Shown here: positions 54,112 through 63,805 of the stretch, one piece after another | Numbering within the stretch: position 1 is the stretch's first letter | How the letters are laid out: every line of letters begins with the position of its first letter | NCBI RefSeq assembly: GCF_036320485.1 | Contig: NZ_CP132911.1 | Coordinates: forward strand, 682,001-746,000 | Length of the DNA stretch: 64,000 bases | Direction: 5' to 3' | Source: Dyella sp. A6 | GTDB taxonomy: Bacteria; Pseudomonadota; Gammaproteobacteria; Xanthomonadales; Rhodanobacteraceae | The notes under the pieces: model-generated | Database searches by the model: none | Seen by the model: the letters and a program-made list of their open reading frames with translations, nothing else | Told to the model about the DNA's origin: nothing | Made by a program: the position numbers and the translations under genes

Positions 54112-55406
54112 TGGCAAACGCATTCATTCGTTGGTTCGACGAGCGTGTACCCGGACTTGCGCCGATGTACCGCAAGCACATGACCGAGTACTACGCGCCG
54201 AAGAACTTCAACATCTGGTACTACTTCGGTTCGCTTGCCCTGTTGGTGCTGGTCAACCAGATCGTCACTGGCATCTTCCTCACGATGAACTACAACCCGA
54301 GTGCGGCCGGCGCGTTCGACTCGGTGCAATACATCATGCGTGACGTGGAGTGGGGCTGGCTGATCCGCTACATGCACACCACCGGGGCGTCGCTGTTCTT
54401 CGTGGTGGTTTTCCTGCACATGTTCCGTGGCCTGCTCTACGGCTCGTACAAGAAGCCGCGCGAGCTGGTCTGGGTGCTGGGCATGCTGATCTTTCTGGTG
54501 CTGATGGCCGAGGCGTTCATGGGCTATGTGTTGCCTTGGGGCAACATGTCGTTCTGGGGGGCCAAGGTGATCACCAGCCTGTTCGGTACGATCCCGGTGA
54601 TCGGCAAGGGATTGGAGCAGTGGATCGTGGGCGATTACCTGCCTGCAGACGCCACCCTGAACCGGTTCTTCGCGCTGCATGTGATCGCCTTGCCGCTGGT
54701 ACTGCTGCTGCTGGTAGTGCTGCACCTGGCCGCACTGCATGAGGTCGGGTCGAACAATCCGGATGGCGTGGATGTGAAGCACGGCCCCAAGGGCAATCGC
54801 TGGGACCCGCTGAAGCCCGCCGACGCCATCCCGTTCCATCCCTACTACACGGTGAAAGACCTGGTCGGCGTGGGCGTGTTCCTGATCGTGGCCGCTTTCA
54901 TCATCTTCTTCGCGCCAACCCTGGGTGGTTGGTTCCTCGAACACGACAACTCGATCCCGGCCAATAACCTGGTGACTCCGGCGCAGATCAAGCCGGTCTG
55001 GTACTTCACTGCGTTCTACGCGATCGTGCGCATGGTGCCTTCGTTCGCCGGTACCGCCGTATGGGGCGTGATCGCCATGTTCGGTTCGATCGCGTTGCTG
55101 TTCGCACTGCCCTGGATCGACGTGGGCAAGGTGAGGTCGATCCGCTACCGCGGTACCGGCTACAAGGTCGCGCTCACGGTGTTCGTGATCGCCTTCTTCT
55201 GCCTGATGCTGATCGGCATGGATCTGACCGATACGCTGTTTCCGAAAATGTTCGGCAGCGGCATCGACATCACCACATGGGACAACGTGTTCGGCCGCAT
55301 CATGACAGTGGCCTATTTCGGGTTCTTCGTGTTCCTGTGGCTGTACACGCACCTTGGATGGGAAAAGACCAAGCCGGTTCCGGAACGGGTGACGACGCAT
55401 GACTAA
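54111..55406 (+). CDS. petB: Ubiquinol-cytochrome c reductase cytochrome b subunit
   Basis: Cytochrome b carries the two haems and both quinone sites of the bc1 complex. The 431-residue protein has eight or nine membrane helices, haem-ligand His pairs in the second and fourth helices (HTTGASLFFVVVFLHMFRG; HVIALPLVLLLLVVLHLAALHE), GYVLPWGNMSFWGA, and at about residue 295 PVWYFTAFY, where mitochondria and alphaproteobacteria have PEWY. As I recall, PVWY is the usual beta/gammaproteobacterial form. It overlaps petC by 8 bases. Confidence 0.97.
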   Translation: MANAFIRWFDERVPGLAPMYRKHMTEYYAPKNFNIWYYFGSLALLVLVNQIVTGIFLTMNYNPSAAGAFDSVQYIMRDVEWGWLIRYMHTTGASLFFVVVFLHMFRGLLYGSYKKPRELVWVLGMLIFLVLMAEAFMGYVLPWGNMSFWGAKVITSLFGTIPVIGKGLEQWIVGDYLPADATLNRFFALHVIALPLVLLLLVVLHLAALHEVGSNNPDGVDVKHGPKGNRWDPLKPADAIPFHPYYTVKDLVGVGVFLIVAAFIIFFAPTLGGWFLEHDNSIPANNLVTPAQIKPVWYFTAFYAIVRMVPSFAGTAVWGVIAMFGSIALLFALPWIDVGKVRSIRYRGTGYKVALTVFVIAFFCLMLIGMDLTDTLFPKMFGSGIDITTWDNVFGRIMTVAYFGFFVFLWLYTHLGWEKTKPVPERVTTHD

Positions 55407-56127
55407 GCGGCTCATATCCATCGTCCTGCTGGGGGTTGGCCTTCTTGCGGGCAGCTTTACTGCCTGGGCCGAAGGCCCGGACCTGCCGTCCGCCGGCAAC
55501 AACCTTCGCGACCAGGCCTCGCTGCAGCGCGGCGCCCACCTGTTCTTCAACTATTGCGTGGGTTGCCATTCGCTCAAATACCTGCGCTATTCGCGCATGG
55601 CCAATGACCTGGGCCTGACCGAGCAGGAGGTGATGAAGGATCTGGACTTCACTGGTGCCCGGTTCGACGACCCGATCATCACCCGCATGCCTCCGGATGT
55701 GGCGACCAAGGCGTTCGGCAAGGTGCCGCCGGACCTGTCGCTGGAAGTCAGCGCGAAGGGTGCCGACTGGGTCTACGCCTACCTCAACTCGTTCTACCTC
55801 GATCCGAAGAGCCCGATCGGCTGGAACAACACCATCCTGCCGAATGCGGCCATGCCGTTCCCGCTCTGGAAGCTGCAGGGCGAACAGACCGCGGTGATGG
55901 GCAAGGATGGCAAGACGGTGGAGAAACTGGAGCTTTCGCACCCGGGCGACATGACGCCGGCCCAGTATCGTCAGGCCACACGCGACCTGGTCAATTTCCT
56001 CGCCTACGCTTCCGAGCCGGCAGCGCTGCAACGGCACAAATACGGCGCCTGGGTCATCCTGTTCCTGGTGTTGTTTACCTTCCTGGCCTATCTGATGAAG
56101 AAGGAATACTGGAAGGACGTCCACTAA
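55399..56127 (+). CDS. petC: Ubiquinol-cytochrome c reductase cytochrome c1 subunit
   Basis: Cytochrome c1 accepts electrons from the Rieske centre. The 242-residue precursor has a signal peptide ending AWAEG near 25, the haem c motif CVGCH (C53, C56, H57), NAAMPFPLW with a candidate axial Met (AAMPF), and a C-terminal membrane anchor (about 216-235) followed by KKEYWKDVH. This is a separate c1 gene, unlike the fused forms of some bacteria. Confidence 0.96.
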   Translation: MTKRLISIVLLGVGLLAGSFTAWAEGPDLPSAGNNLRDQASLQRGAHLFFNYCVGCHSLKYLRYSRMANDLGLTEQEVMKDLDFTGARFDDPIITRMPPDVATKAFGKVPPDLSLEVSAKGADWVYAYLNSFYLDPKSPIGWNNTILPNAAMPFPLWKLQGEQTAVMGKDGKTVEKLELSHPGDMTPAQYRQATRDLVNFLAYASEPAALQRHKYGAWVILFLVLFTFLAYLMKKEYWKDVH

Positions 56128-56189
56128 TAAGATGTTGATGCGCCTTGGGCCGCAAGGTGCGGTCGAGGTGCTGCGGGGGAGATTCGCGC

Positions 56190-56813
56190 ATGGTTCAAAG
56201 CGCACGTACACGTACCGTTCTTACCTTGTACACGACCGCCGATGACGTGCAGTGCCATCGCGTCAGGCTGATACTGGCCGCCAAGGGAGTCACTTACGAC
56301 CGCGTGCTGGTCGAGCCCGGACAGGCGCCGCCCGAGGACCTGCTCGATCTCAACCCGTACGGCAATGTACCGACCCTGGTGGATCGCGAGCTCACGCTTT
56401 ACGACACTTCGGTAGTCTGCGAATATCTCGACGAGCGCTATCCGCATCCCCCGTTGATGCCGATCGACCCGCTGTCCCGTGCGCGACTGCGACTTGCAGC
56501 CATACGTATCGAACGCGACTGGTTGCCGGAGATGGAAACCATCCGCACGGGCGGCCGTCCGGCCGATGGGGCGCGGAAGCGTCTGCGCGAACAGCTGCTG
56601 AGTGCACTGCCGCTGTTTCGTGCATCCAAATTTTTCCTCAATCCCGAAATGAGTCTGCTCGATTGCCTGGTGGCTCCGGTGGTCTGGCGCCTGCCTTGGC
56701 TGGGCGTCGACCTGGGGCGTGAAGGCAAGCCGATCGTCGATTACGGCGAACGGTTGTTCCACAGCCAGGGCTATGCGCGCAGCCTGACTCCCGAAGAAAA
56801 GGCAATGCGGTGA
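56190..56813 (+). CDS. sspA: Stringent starvation protein A
   Basis: SspA is a GST-fold protein that binds RNA polymerase and modulates sigma-70 transcription under starvation and acid stress. The 207-residue protein has the thioredoxin-like N-terminal half (LTLYTTADDVQCHRVRLILAAKG; NPYGNVPTLVDRELTLYDTSVVCEYLDERYP) and an all-helical C-terminal half with SLLDCLVAPVVWRL. ATG 56190 has a GGGGGAG site. It follows petC by 62 bases and overlaps sspB by 4 bases; petABC-sspAB is a conserved order. Confidence 0.94.
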   Translation: MVQSARTRTVLTLYTTADDVQCHRVRLILAAKGVTYDRVLVEPGQAPPEDLLDLNPYGNVPTLVDRELTLYDTSVVCEYLDERYPHPPLMPIDPLSRARLRLAAIRIERDWLPEMETIRTGGRPADGARKRLREQLLSALPLFRASKFFLNPEMSLLDCLVAPVVWRLPWLGVDLGREGKPIVDYGERLFHSQGYARSLTPEEKAMR

Positions 56814-57256
56814 CCGACAATACCCCTGTGCCGATGACCTCGAATCGCTCGTACCTGCTACGGGCGGTCTACGACTGGATCACCGACAATGACCTGACGC
56901 CCTACATCCTGATCGACGCGGCCCATGAAGGCGTCAAGGTGCCGCCGCAGGTGGTGAAGAATGGGCAGGTCGTGCTGAACATCGCCATGCGTGCGGTGGC
57001 CAACCTCGACCTTGGCAATGACTGGATCACCTTCCAGGCCCGTTTTTCGGGCGTCAGCCAGCACATCGTGCTGCCGGTGCCAGCCGTGCTGGCGCTGTAC
57101 GCTCAGGAAAACGGGCAGGGCATGATGTTTCCCGCCGAAGGCAGCGGCGATGCGCCGCCGCCGGATGACACACCGCCATCGCCGCCTTCGGACCCGCAAC
57201 CCACGGACGACGAGCGACCACGCCGCGGCGGCTCCCATCTGCGGGTGGTGAAGTAG
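56810..57256 (+). CDS. sspB: ClpXP protease specificity-enhancing factor SspB
   Basis: SspB delivers ssrA-tagged and other substrates to ClpXP. The 148-residue protein has the substrate-binding domain (about 10-110; RSYLLRAVYDWITDNDLTPYI, DWITFQARFSGVSQHI), an acidic Pro-rich flexible linker (about 118-138), and a basic C-terminal tail HLRVVK that matches the ClpX-binding motif of SspB. The start is GTG 56810 in a GTGA overlap with sspA; ATG 56834 is an alternative. Confidence 0.94.
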   Translation: MTDNTPVPMTSNRSYLLRAVYDWITDNDLTPYILIDAAHEGVKVPPQVVKNGQVVLNIAMRAVANLDLGNDWITFQARFSGVSQHIVLPVPAVLALYAQENGQGMMFPAEGSGDAPPPDDTPPSPPSDPQPTDDERPRRGGSHLRVVK

Positions 57257-57315
57257 CCTCGTCGCAGCACGCCGGGCAGGGCTCCACCTGCCTGCCCGTT
57301 GCCGAACGAGATGCC

Positions 57316-57729
57316 TCAGTGCCGATCCGGCGGGTTGCCGCTGCGTGGATGCAGCTGGATCACATTGCTGGATGGCGGCGCGATATCCGGCAGGGCACGC
57401 CCGTCGTGGCTGGCCGTGCGATGGTCGATCGTGGGCAGCCTGAAACCGCTAAAGCCCTCGCCGATCATCCATAATCGCCCGGATTCGCGGTCATTGCCGT
57501 TGATGCTGACCTCGAAGGCATAGCTGCGTTCAATCCTGTAGCTGCCGCGGACGCGGCGCAGGTGGACGCCGGCCAGCCCCACGGTTTCGTCGAGCAACTG
57601 CAGGCCGTGGCGTTCGCACTGGCGGCGCGCTTCGGCGACCGCCAGCTCGCGCGCCCGCGTGAGCTTCATCCATAGCCCGACCAGGGCAAACAGGACCAGT
57701 AGCGGCAGGAGTTCGAGTAGCCCGTTCAT
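57316..57729 (-). CDS. DUF3301 protein
   Basis: A 137-residue small membrane-anchored protein of unknown function. One N-terminal helix (LLELLPLLVLFALVGLWM, 4-21) is followed by a cytoplasmic domain with ARELAVAEARRQCERHGLQLLDETV and a segment RRVRGSYRIERSYAFEVS, the DUF3301 pattern common in gammaproteobacteria. The tail is Pro/Ser/His rich. It lies between the convergent sspB and the upstream nadC. Confidence 0.8.
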   Translation of the reverse strand: MNGLLELLPLLVLFALVGLWMKLTRARELAVAEARRQCERHGLQLLDETVGLAGVHLRRVRGSYRIERSYAFEVSINGNDRESGRLWMIGEGFSGFRLPTIDHRTASHDGRALPDIAPPSSNVIQLHPRSGNPPDRH

Positions 57730-57768
57730 GCATGCAGAGTGAGGGCGCCGGCATGCCGACGCAAGCGT

Positions 57769-58626
57769 CTATTCCAGTCGCAGGCGCAACGAGAGGTCGA
57801 CGGCGCGGACATGCTTGGTCAATGCGCCGACCGAGATGAAGTCGATACCGGTGCGCGCATATTCGCCGATCGTGCTCAGGTCGACATTGCCTGAAACTTC
57901 CAGCGGTACGCGGCCTGCCGTGCGTGCCACAGCCTCCCGCATCAGGGTGGGCGTGAAGTTGTCCAGCATGATGCGGTCGACGCCTGCAGCCAGTGCCTGC
58001 TCCAGCTCGTCGAGGTTTTCCACTTCCACTTCCAGCAGCAGCGCGGGGTGAAGTGCGCGGGCGGCGGACACTGCTGCCGTGAGCCCGCCGGCGGCGATGA
58101 TGTGGTTTTCCTTGATCAGGATGGCGTCGTACAGGCCGATGCGATGGTTGTGGCCGCCGCCGCAACGCACCGCATATTTCTGGGCCATGCGCAGGCCCGG
58201 AACGGTCTTGCGGGTGTCCAGCAACCGGGTTCCGGTGCCCTCGACCGCCGCGACGTAATGCGCCGTGATCGTGGCGGTGCCTGACAGCAGCTGCAGGAAA
58301 TTCAGGGCGGAACGCTCCGCGCTGACCAGTGCGCGGGCATTTCCGCGCAATTCGCAGATGACGGTGTCGGGCGCCACGCGCTGGCCGTCATGCGCACCCC
58401 AGACAATCTGCACGTTCGGGTCCAGATGCCGGAAGCAGGCGTCGAACCATGGAATTCCCGCGAGCACGGCGTCTTCGCGGCAGGTCAGGCGGGCACTCGC
58501 GTGCGCATCGGCGGCCAGGAGCCCGGCGGTGGCGTCGCCCTGGCCGAGGTCTTCGGCGAAGGCGCGCGCGATATCGGTGGCGATGGTGTGGGCGTCGGGT
58601 GGGGTGAAGCGGGAGGCTGTCGTCAT
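57769..58626 (-). CDS. nadC: Quinolinate phosphoribosyltransferase (decarboxylating)
   Basis: NadC converts quinolinate and PRPP to nicotinate mononucleotide, the entry to NAD from the de novo pathway. The 285-residue enzyme has LLDTRKTVPGLRMAQKYAVRCGGGHNHR (substrate and PRPP residues, about 138-165), IKENHI, LEVEVENLDEL, and the barrel segment IMLDNFTP followed by LEVSGNVDLSTI. It overlaps the upstream DUF1631 gene by 4 bases. nadA and nadB are not in the window. Confidence 0.96.
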   Translation of the reverse strand: MTTASRFTPPDAHTIATDIARAFAEDLGQGDATAGLLAADAHASARLTCREDAVLAGIPWFDACFRHLDPNVQIVWGAHDGQRVAPDTVICELRGNARALVSAERSALNFLQLLSGTATITAHYVAAVEGTGTRLLDTRKTVPGLRMAQKYAVRCGGGHNHRIGLYDAILIKENHIIAAGGLTAAVSAARALHPALLLEVEVENLDELEQALAAGVDRIMLDNFTPTLMREAVARTAGRVPLEVSGNVDLSTIGEYARTGIDFISVGALTKHVRAVDLSLRLRLE

Positions 58627-60926
58627 TCGGTGTCTGTCGTGCCTTCATCGGCCGGATGGCTGAGACGGTCGACGATCGCGTCCATGGCGCGGTCGAACAA
58701 TGCGTTGGACTCCAGCAGTCGGATCTTGCCGTGGGCCAGCGCATGCGCCAGTTCCTGCGGCGAATGATCGGCGACCTTGAGGCCGCGACGATTGACGAAC
58801 AGGTAGCGGCCGCTCATCGGGCTGATCCACGACAGCTTGGCGCGCTCCGGCGTTTCGCCGTCGGCACCGAACTCGAGCCAGGTGCCGGGACGCATCTCGC
58901 CCACCCGTTGCAGTTCGGCATCGTACTCCGCCGAGGTGTCTTCGACCGCATCGGTAGCCGTGTCGTCCAGCGGCTCATCCTCGTTCACCAGCGACTGCAC
59001 GCTGTCGGGAATGGGCAGGTTGCTGGCCGCTTCGGCTGCATCCTGTGGCGAAGACGCCGGCGGCGGTGCGATTTCGCCCAACTGCTGGCGGTAATAGTCA
59101 TGCAGCTGTGCAAGCAGGCGCTCGATGTCGCTTTCCTGGAAGGCCACGCTGGCCAGGCCCTGCCGCAATGCGCGCTCGATACCCGGCAGCATTTGCCGCA
59201 GCGCACGCCTGGATTCCAGGTCGCGGGCCGGGCGGGTGCTTTCGATGAAGTCGTTGACGAAGCGCAGTGCGCTCTTGTATTCGAGCGACTCCTCGCCCTG
59301 GCGCAGGATGGTGAGTACCAGATGATTGGCCCAGGCGCGTGTCAGCACGCCATGGATCAGCGGTGGCAGGGTCCGGCCATCGATGCGGGTGAGGATTTCG
59401 CGTGCGGCCTGGCGGCGAGCCTGTTCCAGCTTCTCGCGTCCGCGCGTGGATTCGGCCACGCGCTGTTCCGCCAGCTCGGCGCGTCGCGTGCTGGTTTCCT
59501 GGAACGCGAGCAGTTCGTTGCACAGGCGTTCGAAAATGCCGAGGTCGTCGTCGAATTCCTGCAGCAGGCGGTCGACGATGGACTTCACCATCTCAAGCAG
59601 GCGACCGTCGCGATCGGACTCCTCGGACCAGCCCTTGGCCGCATCGGCCAGGCTGTCCAGCAGGCGGCGAGCGGGGTGCTTGCGATGGGCGAACAGCTTG
59701 CGGTCGAGGATGGCGGCCTTGAGATAGGGGATCTGCAGGCGTGCGAGCAGTACCTGCATCTGGGTCGGCAGGTTGCGGTCCTCGAGAATGAACTCGAACA
59801 GCATGCCGACCAGATCGATGGTGTCCTCGTCGATCGTGGCGACCTGGCCGGGGCGCTCGCCGCGCAGGGCGCCGAGCTGGGTCAGCAGGTGCTCCTTGAG
59901 CTGGAGCACTTCTTGCGCCAGCACTGCCGGGCCCTGGCTGGCTACGGGGGCGGGCGGCATGGCGGCCGCCTGGTTCTGCAGCACGCTGAGCGCGCCGATC
60001 AGCTCGTTTGCCGTGGGCAGCGGACCATGATTCATGGTCGACAACGGTACGCCGGGGTGTGTGCGGCGCGCCTGGAACAGGTTGCGCAGGGTATGCAGCA
60101 GCTCCGCGCTGACCTCGTCGCTCTGGCCGTCGACGTGAGCCTCGCCGGCATCACCCGCGTGCTGGGGTGATGCGGCATGCTCACCGCCTTGCGGTGCGGC
60201 GGCGCCCTGACTGTTACGGCGTACTTCATGGCGCAGCTGCGGCAGCACGCCCGCCCGCATCAGTTCGTTGTTCGTTTCCTGGTACAGCTCGTCCAGCGTG
60301 GCCAGGACATAGCGATCGAACAGCTTGTAGATGATCAGCTTCACGCGCATGTCGGCACTGAGCTCGCGCACCGACTGTCGGAAGGCCTGTGACAGGCTGG
60401 CCGGACCGATCGGGTTGCTGGCGTCGTCGATCTTCATGCCGCCGCAGATCACCGAGAGCCGCTGGTTGACCGCGAACAGGTCGCGCGCCAGGCGGGTTTC
60501 GGTCTTGCCGATCATGCTGGTGATGGCCAGCGATTCTTCCAGTTCGTTGTCGGCGACCAGCGAAAGTTCGACCGGCCCTGCGGGTGTCGCCGCCGTGGCT
60601 TGACTGGCTTGCGGGCGCCCCTTGCTGGCGAACTCGTCGATATTGCGCGATACCAGCAGCAGGAAATTGCGCTCGACCATGGGGCGGCGCTTGCGCACTT
60701 CGCGCATGCCATCGAAGTAATGCATCTGGGCCGCGTTGTTTTCGGCCTTTTCGGCAAGGTCGAACAGGGCGTCGTCGACCTGTTCGAACAGGTTGCCCAG
60801 GCATAGATGCAGGCGCCGCGAAGCAATGTTCCGCACTGCGTTCAGCAACTCGCCGCCGCGCGGGCTCGACGGGTCCACGCGCTGACTCAGATTGACGATG
60901 TTCGAGGGATCTTTTGCGTTTTGCAT
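58623..60926 (-). CDS. DUF1631 family protein
   Basis: A 767-residue, mostly helical cytoplasmic protein of unknown function, matching the DUF1631 pattern (N-terminal FEQVDDALFDLAEKAENN and VRKRRPMVERNFL). It has long Gln/Ala/Glu-rich helical stretches and a distinct small C-terminal domain (about 680-750; PGTWLEFGADGETPERAKLSWISPMSGRYLFVNRRG) that looks like a compact beta-barrel. ATG 60926 has AGGGG at good spacing; GTG 60932 is in frame. The stop overlaps nadC by 4 bases, so the two are co-translated although no link to NAD synthesis is evident. Confidence 0.8.
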   Translation of the reverse strand: MQNAKDPSNIVNLSQRVDPSSPRGGELLNAVRNIASRRLHLCLGNLFEQVDDALFDLAEKAENNAAQMHYFDGMREVRKRRPMVERNFLLLVSRNIDEFASKGRPQASQATAATPAGPVELSLVADNELEESLAITSMIGKTETRLARDLFAVNQRLSVICGGMKIDDASNPIGPASLSQAFRQSVRELSADMRVKLIIYKLFDRYVLATLDELYQETNNELMRAGVLPQLRHEVRRNSQGAAAPQGGEHAASPQHAGDAGEAHVDGQSDEVSAELLHTLRNLFQARRTHPGVPLSTMNHGPLPTANELIGALSVLQNQAAAMPPAPVASQGPAVLAQEVLQLKEHLLTQLGALRGERPGQVATIDEDTIDLVGMLFEFILEDRNLPTQMQVLLARLQIPYLKAAILDRKLFAHRKHPARRLLDSLADAAKGWSEESDRDGRLLEMVKSIVDRLLQEFDDDLGIFERLCNELLAFQETSTRRAELAEQRVAESTRGREKLEQARRQAAREILTRIDGRTLPPLIHGVLTRAWANHLVLTILRQGEESLEYKSALRFVNDFIESTRPARDLESRRALRQMLPGIERALRQGLASVAFQESDIERLLAQLHDYYRQQLGEIAPPPASSPQDAAEAASNLPIPDSVQSLVNEDEPLDDTATDAVEDTSAEYDAELQRVGEMRPGTWLEFGADGETPERAKLSWISPMSGRYLFVNRRGLKVADHSPQELAHALAHGKIRLLESNALFDRAMDAIVDRLSHPADEGTTDTE

Positions 60927-61031
60927 CGCCACGCCCCTGTGTATAGCTGTATGGCCGGCACACTGAAAGACAGGCTATCCTGCATGTCTGCTCAATATGC
61001 CAGAAATGCCGCGCCAGTCCTGCGCAGGCGG

Positions 61032-61304
61032 TCACGTTCCTGTCGGGAAATCCGTCAATTGTGCGGTGCCGATACCTTCTTCCGGCAGCATGACCGGAAT
61101 CCCGTCGTCGATCCGGTAGATCACCTTGCGATCCACGCTGATCAGGGCTTCGTCCAGGCGGCCCCCGACGGCCACTCCGGCGACCGTGTCGAGCTGTCCG
61201 GCGCCGATGGCGCGGTTCAGGGCGTCCAGCTCGGCGGCGTTGGCCAGCCGGAGAGGCGTCTTGCTGACCGGGCAGCACAGGATGTCGAGCAGGCGCTTGT
61301 CCAT
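61032..61304 (-). CDS. Trm112-family protein (YcaR-like)
   Basis: A 90-residue protein of the Trm112/UPF0434 family, starting MDKRLLDILCCPVSKTPL. Eukaryotic Trm112 activates several methyltransferases; the bacterial role is not settled. The first half carries LLDILCCPVSKTPL with two Cys; the usual second zinc-site Cys pair is absent and replaced by IYRIDDGIPVMLPEEG. It is divergent from purE, with 60 bases between the starts. Confidence 0.82.
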   Translation of the reverse strand: MDKRLLDILCCPVSKTPLRLANAAELDALNRAIGAGQLDTVAGVAVGGRLDEALISVDRKVIYRIDDGIPVMLPEEGIGTAQLTDFPTGT

Positions 61305-61364
61305 GGGATGTTTCGTGACGACGTGCGAAAGTCCGTACAATAAACCTTTTTGGACGGCCGGACC

Positions 61365-61868
61365 ATGACTGGAACTGCTGCAGCGCCGAAGGTTGGCGTG
61401 GTAATGGGCTCGCGTTCGGACTGGGAAACCATGATGCACGCGGTAGACGTGCTGACCCAGCTCGGCGTGCCGCACGAGGTGCGCGTGGTATCCGCACACC
61501 GTACGCCGGACCTGTTGTTCCGCTATGCGGAAGATGCTGTCGGGCGCGGTATCGAAGTGATCATCGCCGGTGCCGGCGGTGCGGCCCACTTGCCCGGCAT
61601 GCTGGCGGCCAAAACGCGGCTGCCGGTGTTTGGCGTGCCGGTGCAGTCGAAGGCGCTCAACGGCATGGATTCGCTGCTCTCGATTGCCCAGATGCCGGCT
61701 GGCATACCGGTCGGCACCCTGGCCATCGGTCGTGCCGGTGCGGTGAACGCCGGGTTGCTGGCCACCGCCGTGCTGGCGCTGCATGATCCGGCCCTGGCCA
61801 CCGCCCTCGACGCGTTCCGCGCCAAGCAGACGCAGACCGTGCTTGATAACCCGGATCCGCGCGCATGA
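61365..61868 (+). CDS. purE: N5-carboxyaminoimidazole ribonucleotide mutase
   Basis: PurE isomerises N5-CAIR to CAIR in purine synthesis. The 167-residue protein has [14 protein letters not shown] (about 10-23), VVSAHRTPD with the catalytic His, [17 protein letters not shown], and [18 protein letters not shown]. This is the class I enzyme expected with PurK. It overlaps purK by 4 bases (ATGA). Confidence 0.97.
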   Translation: MTGTAAAPKVGVVMGSRSDWETMMHAVDVLTQLGVPHEVRVVSAHRTPDLLFRYAEDAVGRGIEVIIAGAGGAAHLPGMLAAKTRLPVFGVPVQSKALNGMDSLLSIAQMPAGIPVGTLAIGRAGAVNAGLLATAVLALHDPALATALDAFRAKQTQTVLDNPDPRA

Positions 61869-63025
61869 GTACGTATCGTCAACCCGTGCTGGGCATTCTC
61901 GGCGGCGGCCAACTGGCCCGCATGCTGGCTCTTGCGGCAGCCCCGCTGGGCGTGAAAACGGTGGTGGTCGACAGTGTCGCCGACGCTTGCGCGGGCCAGG
62001 TGGCCCCGCTGGTGCAGGCTGACTGGAACGACCACGAGGCGCTGGCGGCCTTCGCTGCCCGCGTCGACGTGATCACTTTCGACTTCGAGAACGTGCCTGC
62101 CGAGGCGGCCGAGCGGCTGGCGGCCGATGTCGCGGTATATCCCAATCCCGCGGCGCTGGCGGTGGCGCAGGACCGGCTGTCCGAAAAGACCCTGTTCAAT
62201 GCCTGTGGTATCGCTACGCCAGCGTTCCAGCCGGTGGACGACCGAGAGGGACTCGACCGTGCGCTGGCCGCGGTGGGGGCGCCGGCGATCCTCAAGACCC
62301 GCCGACTCGGTTATGACGGCAAGGGCCAGTTCCGTCTGCGCACGCTTGCCGATGCCGACGCGGCCTGGGCTGCGCTGGGTGCGCAGGCGGCCGAGCATGG
62401 CCTGATCCTGGAAGCCTTCGTGCCGTTCGAGCGCGAGCTGTCGGTGCTGGCCGTGCGCGGCCGCGACGGCGAGTTCCGTACCTGGCCGCTGACCGGCAAC
62501 TCGCATACCGACGGCGTGCTTTCGTTGAGCCTGGCGCCGGCACCGTCCATTGACGACCTGCAGCAGCGGGCCACGGCCTTGGCGCGCACGCTTGCGGAAC
62601 GGCTGGATTACGTGGGCGTATTCGCACTGGAGCTGTTCGTGAAGGACGGCCAGCTGCTGGGCAACGAGATGGCGCCGCGCGTCCACAACTCCGGTCACTG
62701 GACCATCGAGGGCGCCCACACCAGCCAGTTCGAGAACCATGTTCGCGCCGTGCTCGGCATGCCCTTGGGCGATACCGGCGTGCGCGGCGGCTCGGTGATG
62801 TTCAACTGGATCGGCGAGCTGCCGGCTGCGGCGCCGGTGCTGGACACGCCGGACGCGCACTGGCACGACTACGGCAAGCAACCGCGGCCGGGGCGCAAGG
62901 TGGGGCATGCCACGGTGTGTGCGCCGGATGCCGCGACCCTGGCGGAACGGGTGGCGACGATCGCCCGTGCGCTGGGACGTGAGGCGCAGGCCGAACCCGC
63001 CCTCCGGGCGCTCAGGGATCTCTGA
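61865..63025 (+). CDS. purK: N5-carboxyaminoimidazole ribonucleotide synthase
   Basis: PurK makes N5-CAIR from AIR, bicarbonate and ATP. The 386-residue ATP-grasp enzyme has an N-terminal Gly-rich loop [14 protein letters not shown], the ATP-grasp core ([15 protein letters not shown]), [17 protein letters not shown], and [27 protein letters not shown] near the metal site. It is translationally coupled to purE and followed by a bidirectional terminator. Confidence 0.97.
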   Translation: MSTYRQPVLGILGGGQLARMLALAAAPLGVKTVVVDSVADACAGQVAPLVQADWNDHEALAAFAARVDVITFDFENVPAEAAERLAADVAVYPNPAALAVAQDRLSEKTLFNACGIATPAFQPVDDREGLDRALAAVGAPAILKTRRLGYDGKGQFRLRTLADADAAWAALGAQAAEHGLILEAFVPFERELSVLAVRGRDGEFRTWPLTGNSHTDGVLSLSLAPAPSIDDLQQRATALARTLAERLDYVGVFALELFVKDGQLLGNEMAPRVHNSGHWTIEGAHTSQFENHVRAVLGMPLGDTGVRGGSVMFNWIGELPAAAPVLDTPDAHWHDYGKQPRPGRKVGHATVCAPDAATLAERVATIARALGREAQAEPALRALRDL

Positions 63026-63054
63026 GCTGACGGCAAGGCCCATGCGACAGGCAT

Positions 63055-63088
63055 GAAAAAAGCGGAGCCCGTCGGGCTCCGCTTTTTT
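63055..63088. terminator. Bidirectional terminator between purK and sodB
   Basis: A 10-bp GC-rich stem (AGCGGAGCCC with GGGCTCCGCT, loop GTC) is flanked by six A on the left and six T on the right, so it can end both purK mRNA on the plus strand and sodB mRNA on the minus strand. Confidence 0.95.
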
Positions 63089-63120
63089 GTTTGTGTTTGT
63101 TTGTGCCGTGTATGCCGGGA

Positions 63121-63699
63121 TCAGGCCAGGTTTTTGGCGGCGAAGTCCCAGTTGACCAGGCTCCAGAACGCCTCCAGGTACTTCGGGCGAGCGTTGCGGT
63201 AGTCGATGTAGTAGGCGTGTTCCCACACGTCGCAGGTCAGCAGCGGCTTGTCGCTGCCGGTGATCGGAGTGGCGGCATTCGAGGTGTTGACGATGCCGAG
63301 CGCGCCATCCGGACGCTGCACCAGCCAGGTCCAGCCGGAACCGAAGTTGCCGGCCGCGGACTTGCTGAATTCTTCCTTGAACTTCTCGAACGAGCCGAAC
63401 GACTTGGCGATTGCGTCGGCCAGCTTGCCGGTTGGCTCGCCGCCGCCGTTGGGCTTCATCGAGTTCCAGTAGAACGTGTGGTTCCAGGTCTGGGCGGCGT
63501 TGTTGAACATGCCGCCGGAGGACTTCTTGACGATGTCTTCCAGCGCGGCGTTCTCGAATTCCGTGCCCTTGATCATGTTGTTGAGGTTGGTCACATAGGC
63601 CTGGTGATGCTTGCCATAGTGGAACTCAAGCGTTTCGGCAGAGATGTGCGGCTCGAGGCCGTTCTTTTCATACGGAAGGGCGGGAAGTTCGATCGCCAT
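63121..63699 (-). CDS. sodB: Superoxide dismutase, Fe type
   Basis: Converts superoxide to hydrogen peroxide and oxygen in the cytoplasm. The 192-residue protein has the N-terminal helical hairpin ([16 protein letters not shown], first metal His), [13 protein letters not shown] with the second His and a Gln (AAQ) in the position typical of Fe enzymes, and [11 protein letters not shown] with the Asp and His ligands. ATG 63699 gives the standard [10 protein letters not shown] start; the frame is open 14 codons upstream. I saw no clear Fur box in the 104-base gap to the divergent glutaredoxin gene. Confidence 0.96.
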   Translation of the reverse strand: MAIELPALPYEKNGLEPHISAETLEFHYGKHHQAYVTNLNNMIKGTEFENAALEDIVKKSSGGMFNNAAQTWNHTFYWNSMKPNGGGEPTGKLADAIAKSFGSFEKFKEEFSKSAAGNFGSGWTWLVQRPDGALGIVNTSNAATPITGSDKPLLTCDVWEHAYYIDYRNARPKYLEAFWSLVNWDFAAKNLA

Positions 63700-63805
63700 G
63701 ATTGAGGCTCCTGGGCGTTGGCTGAGGGAGGGTGATGTCATGCGCGCCGCGCCGGTGGCGGCACGCGTCCGACTGATACACTAGCGTTCTTCGTGCATTG
63801 TAATG

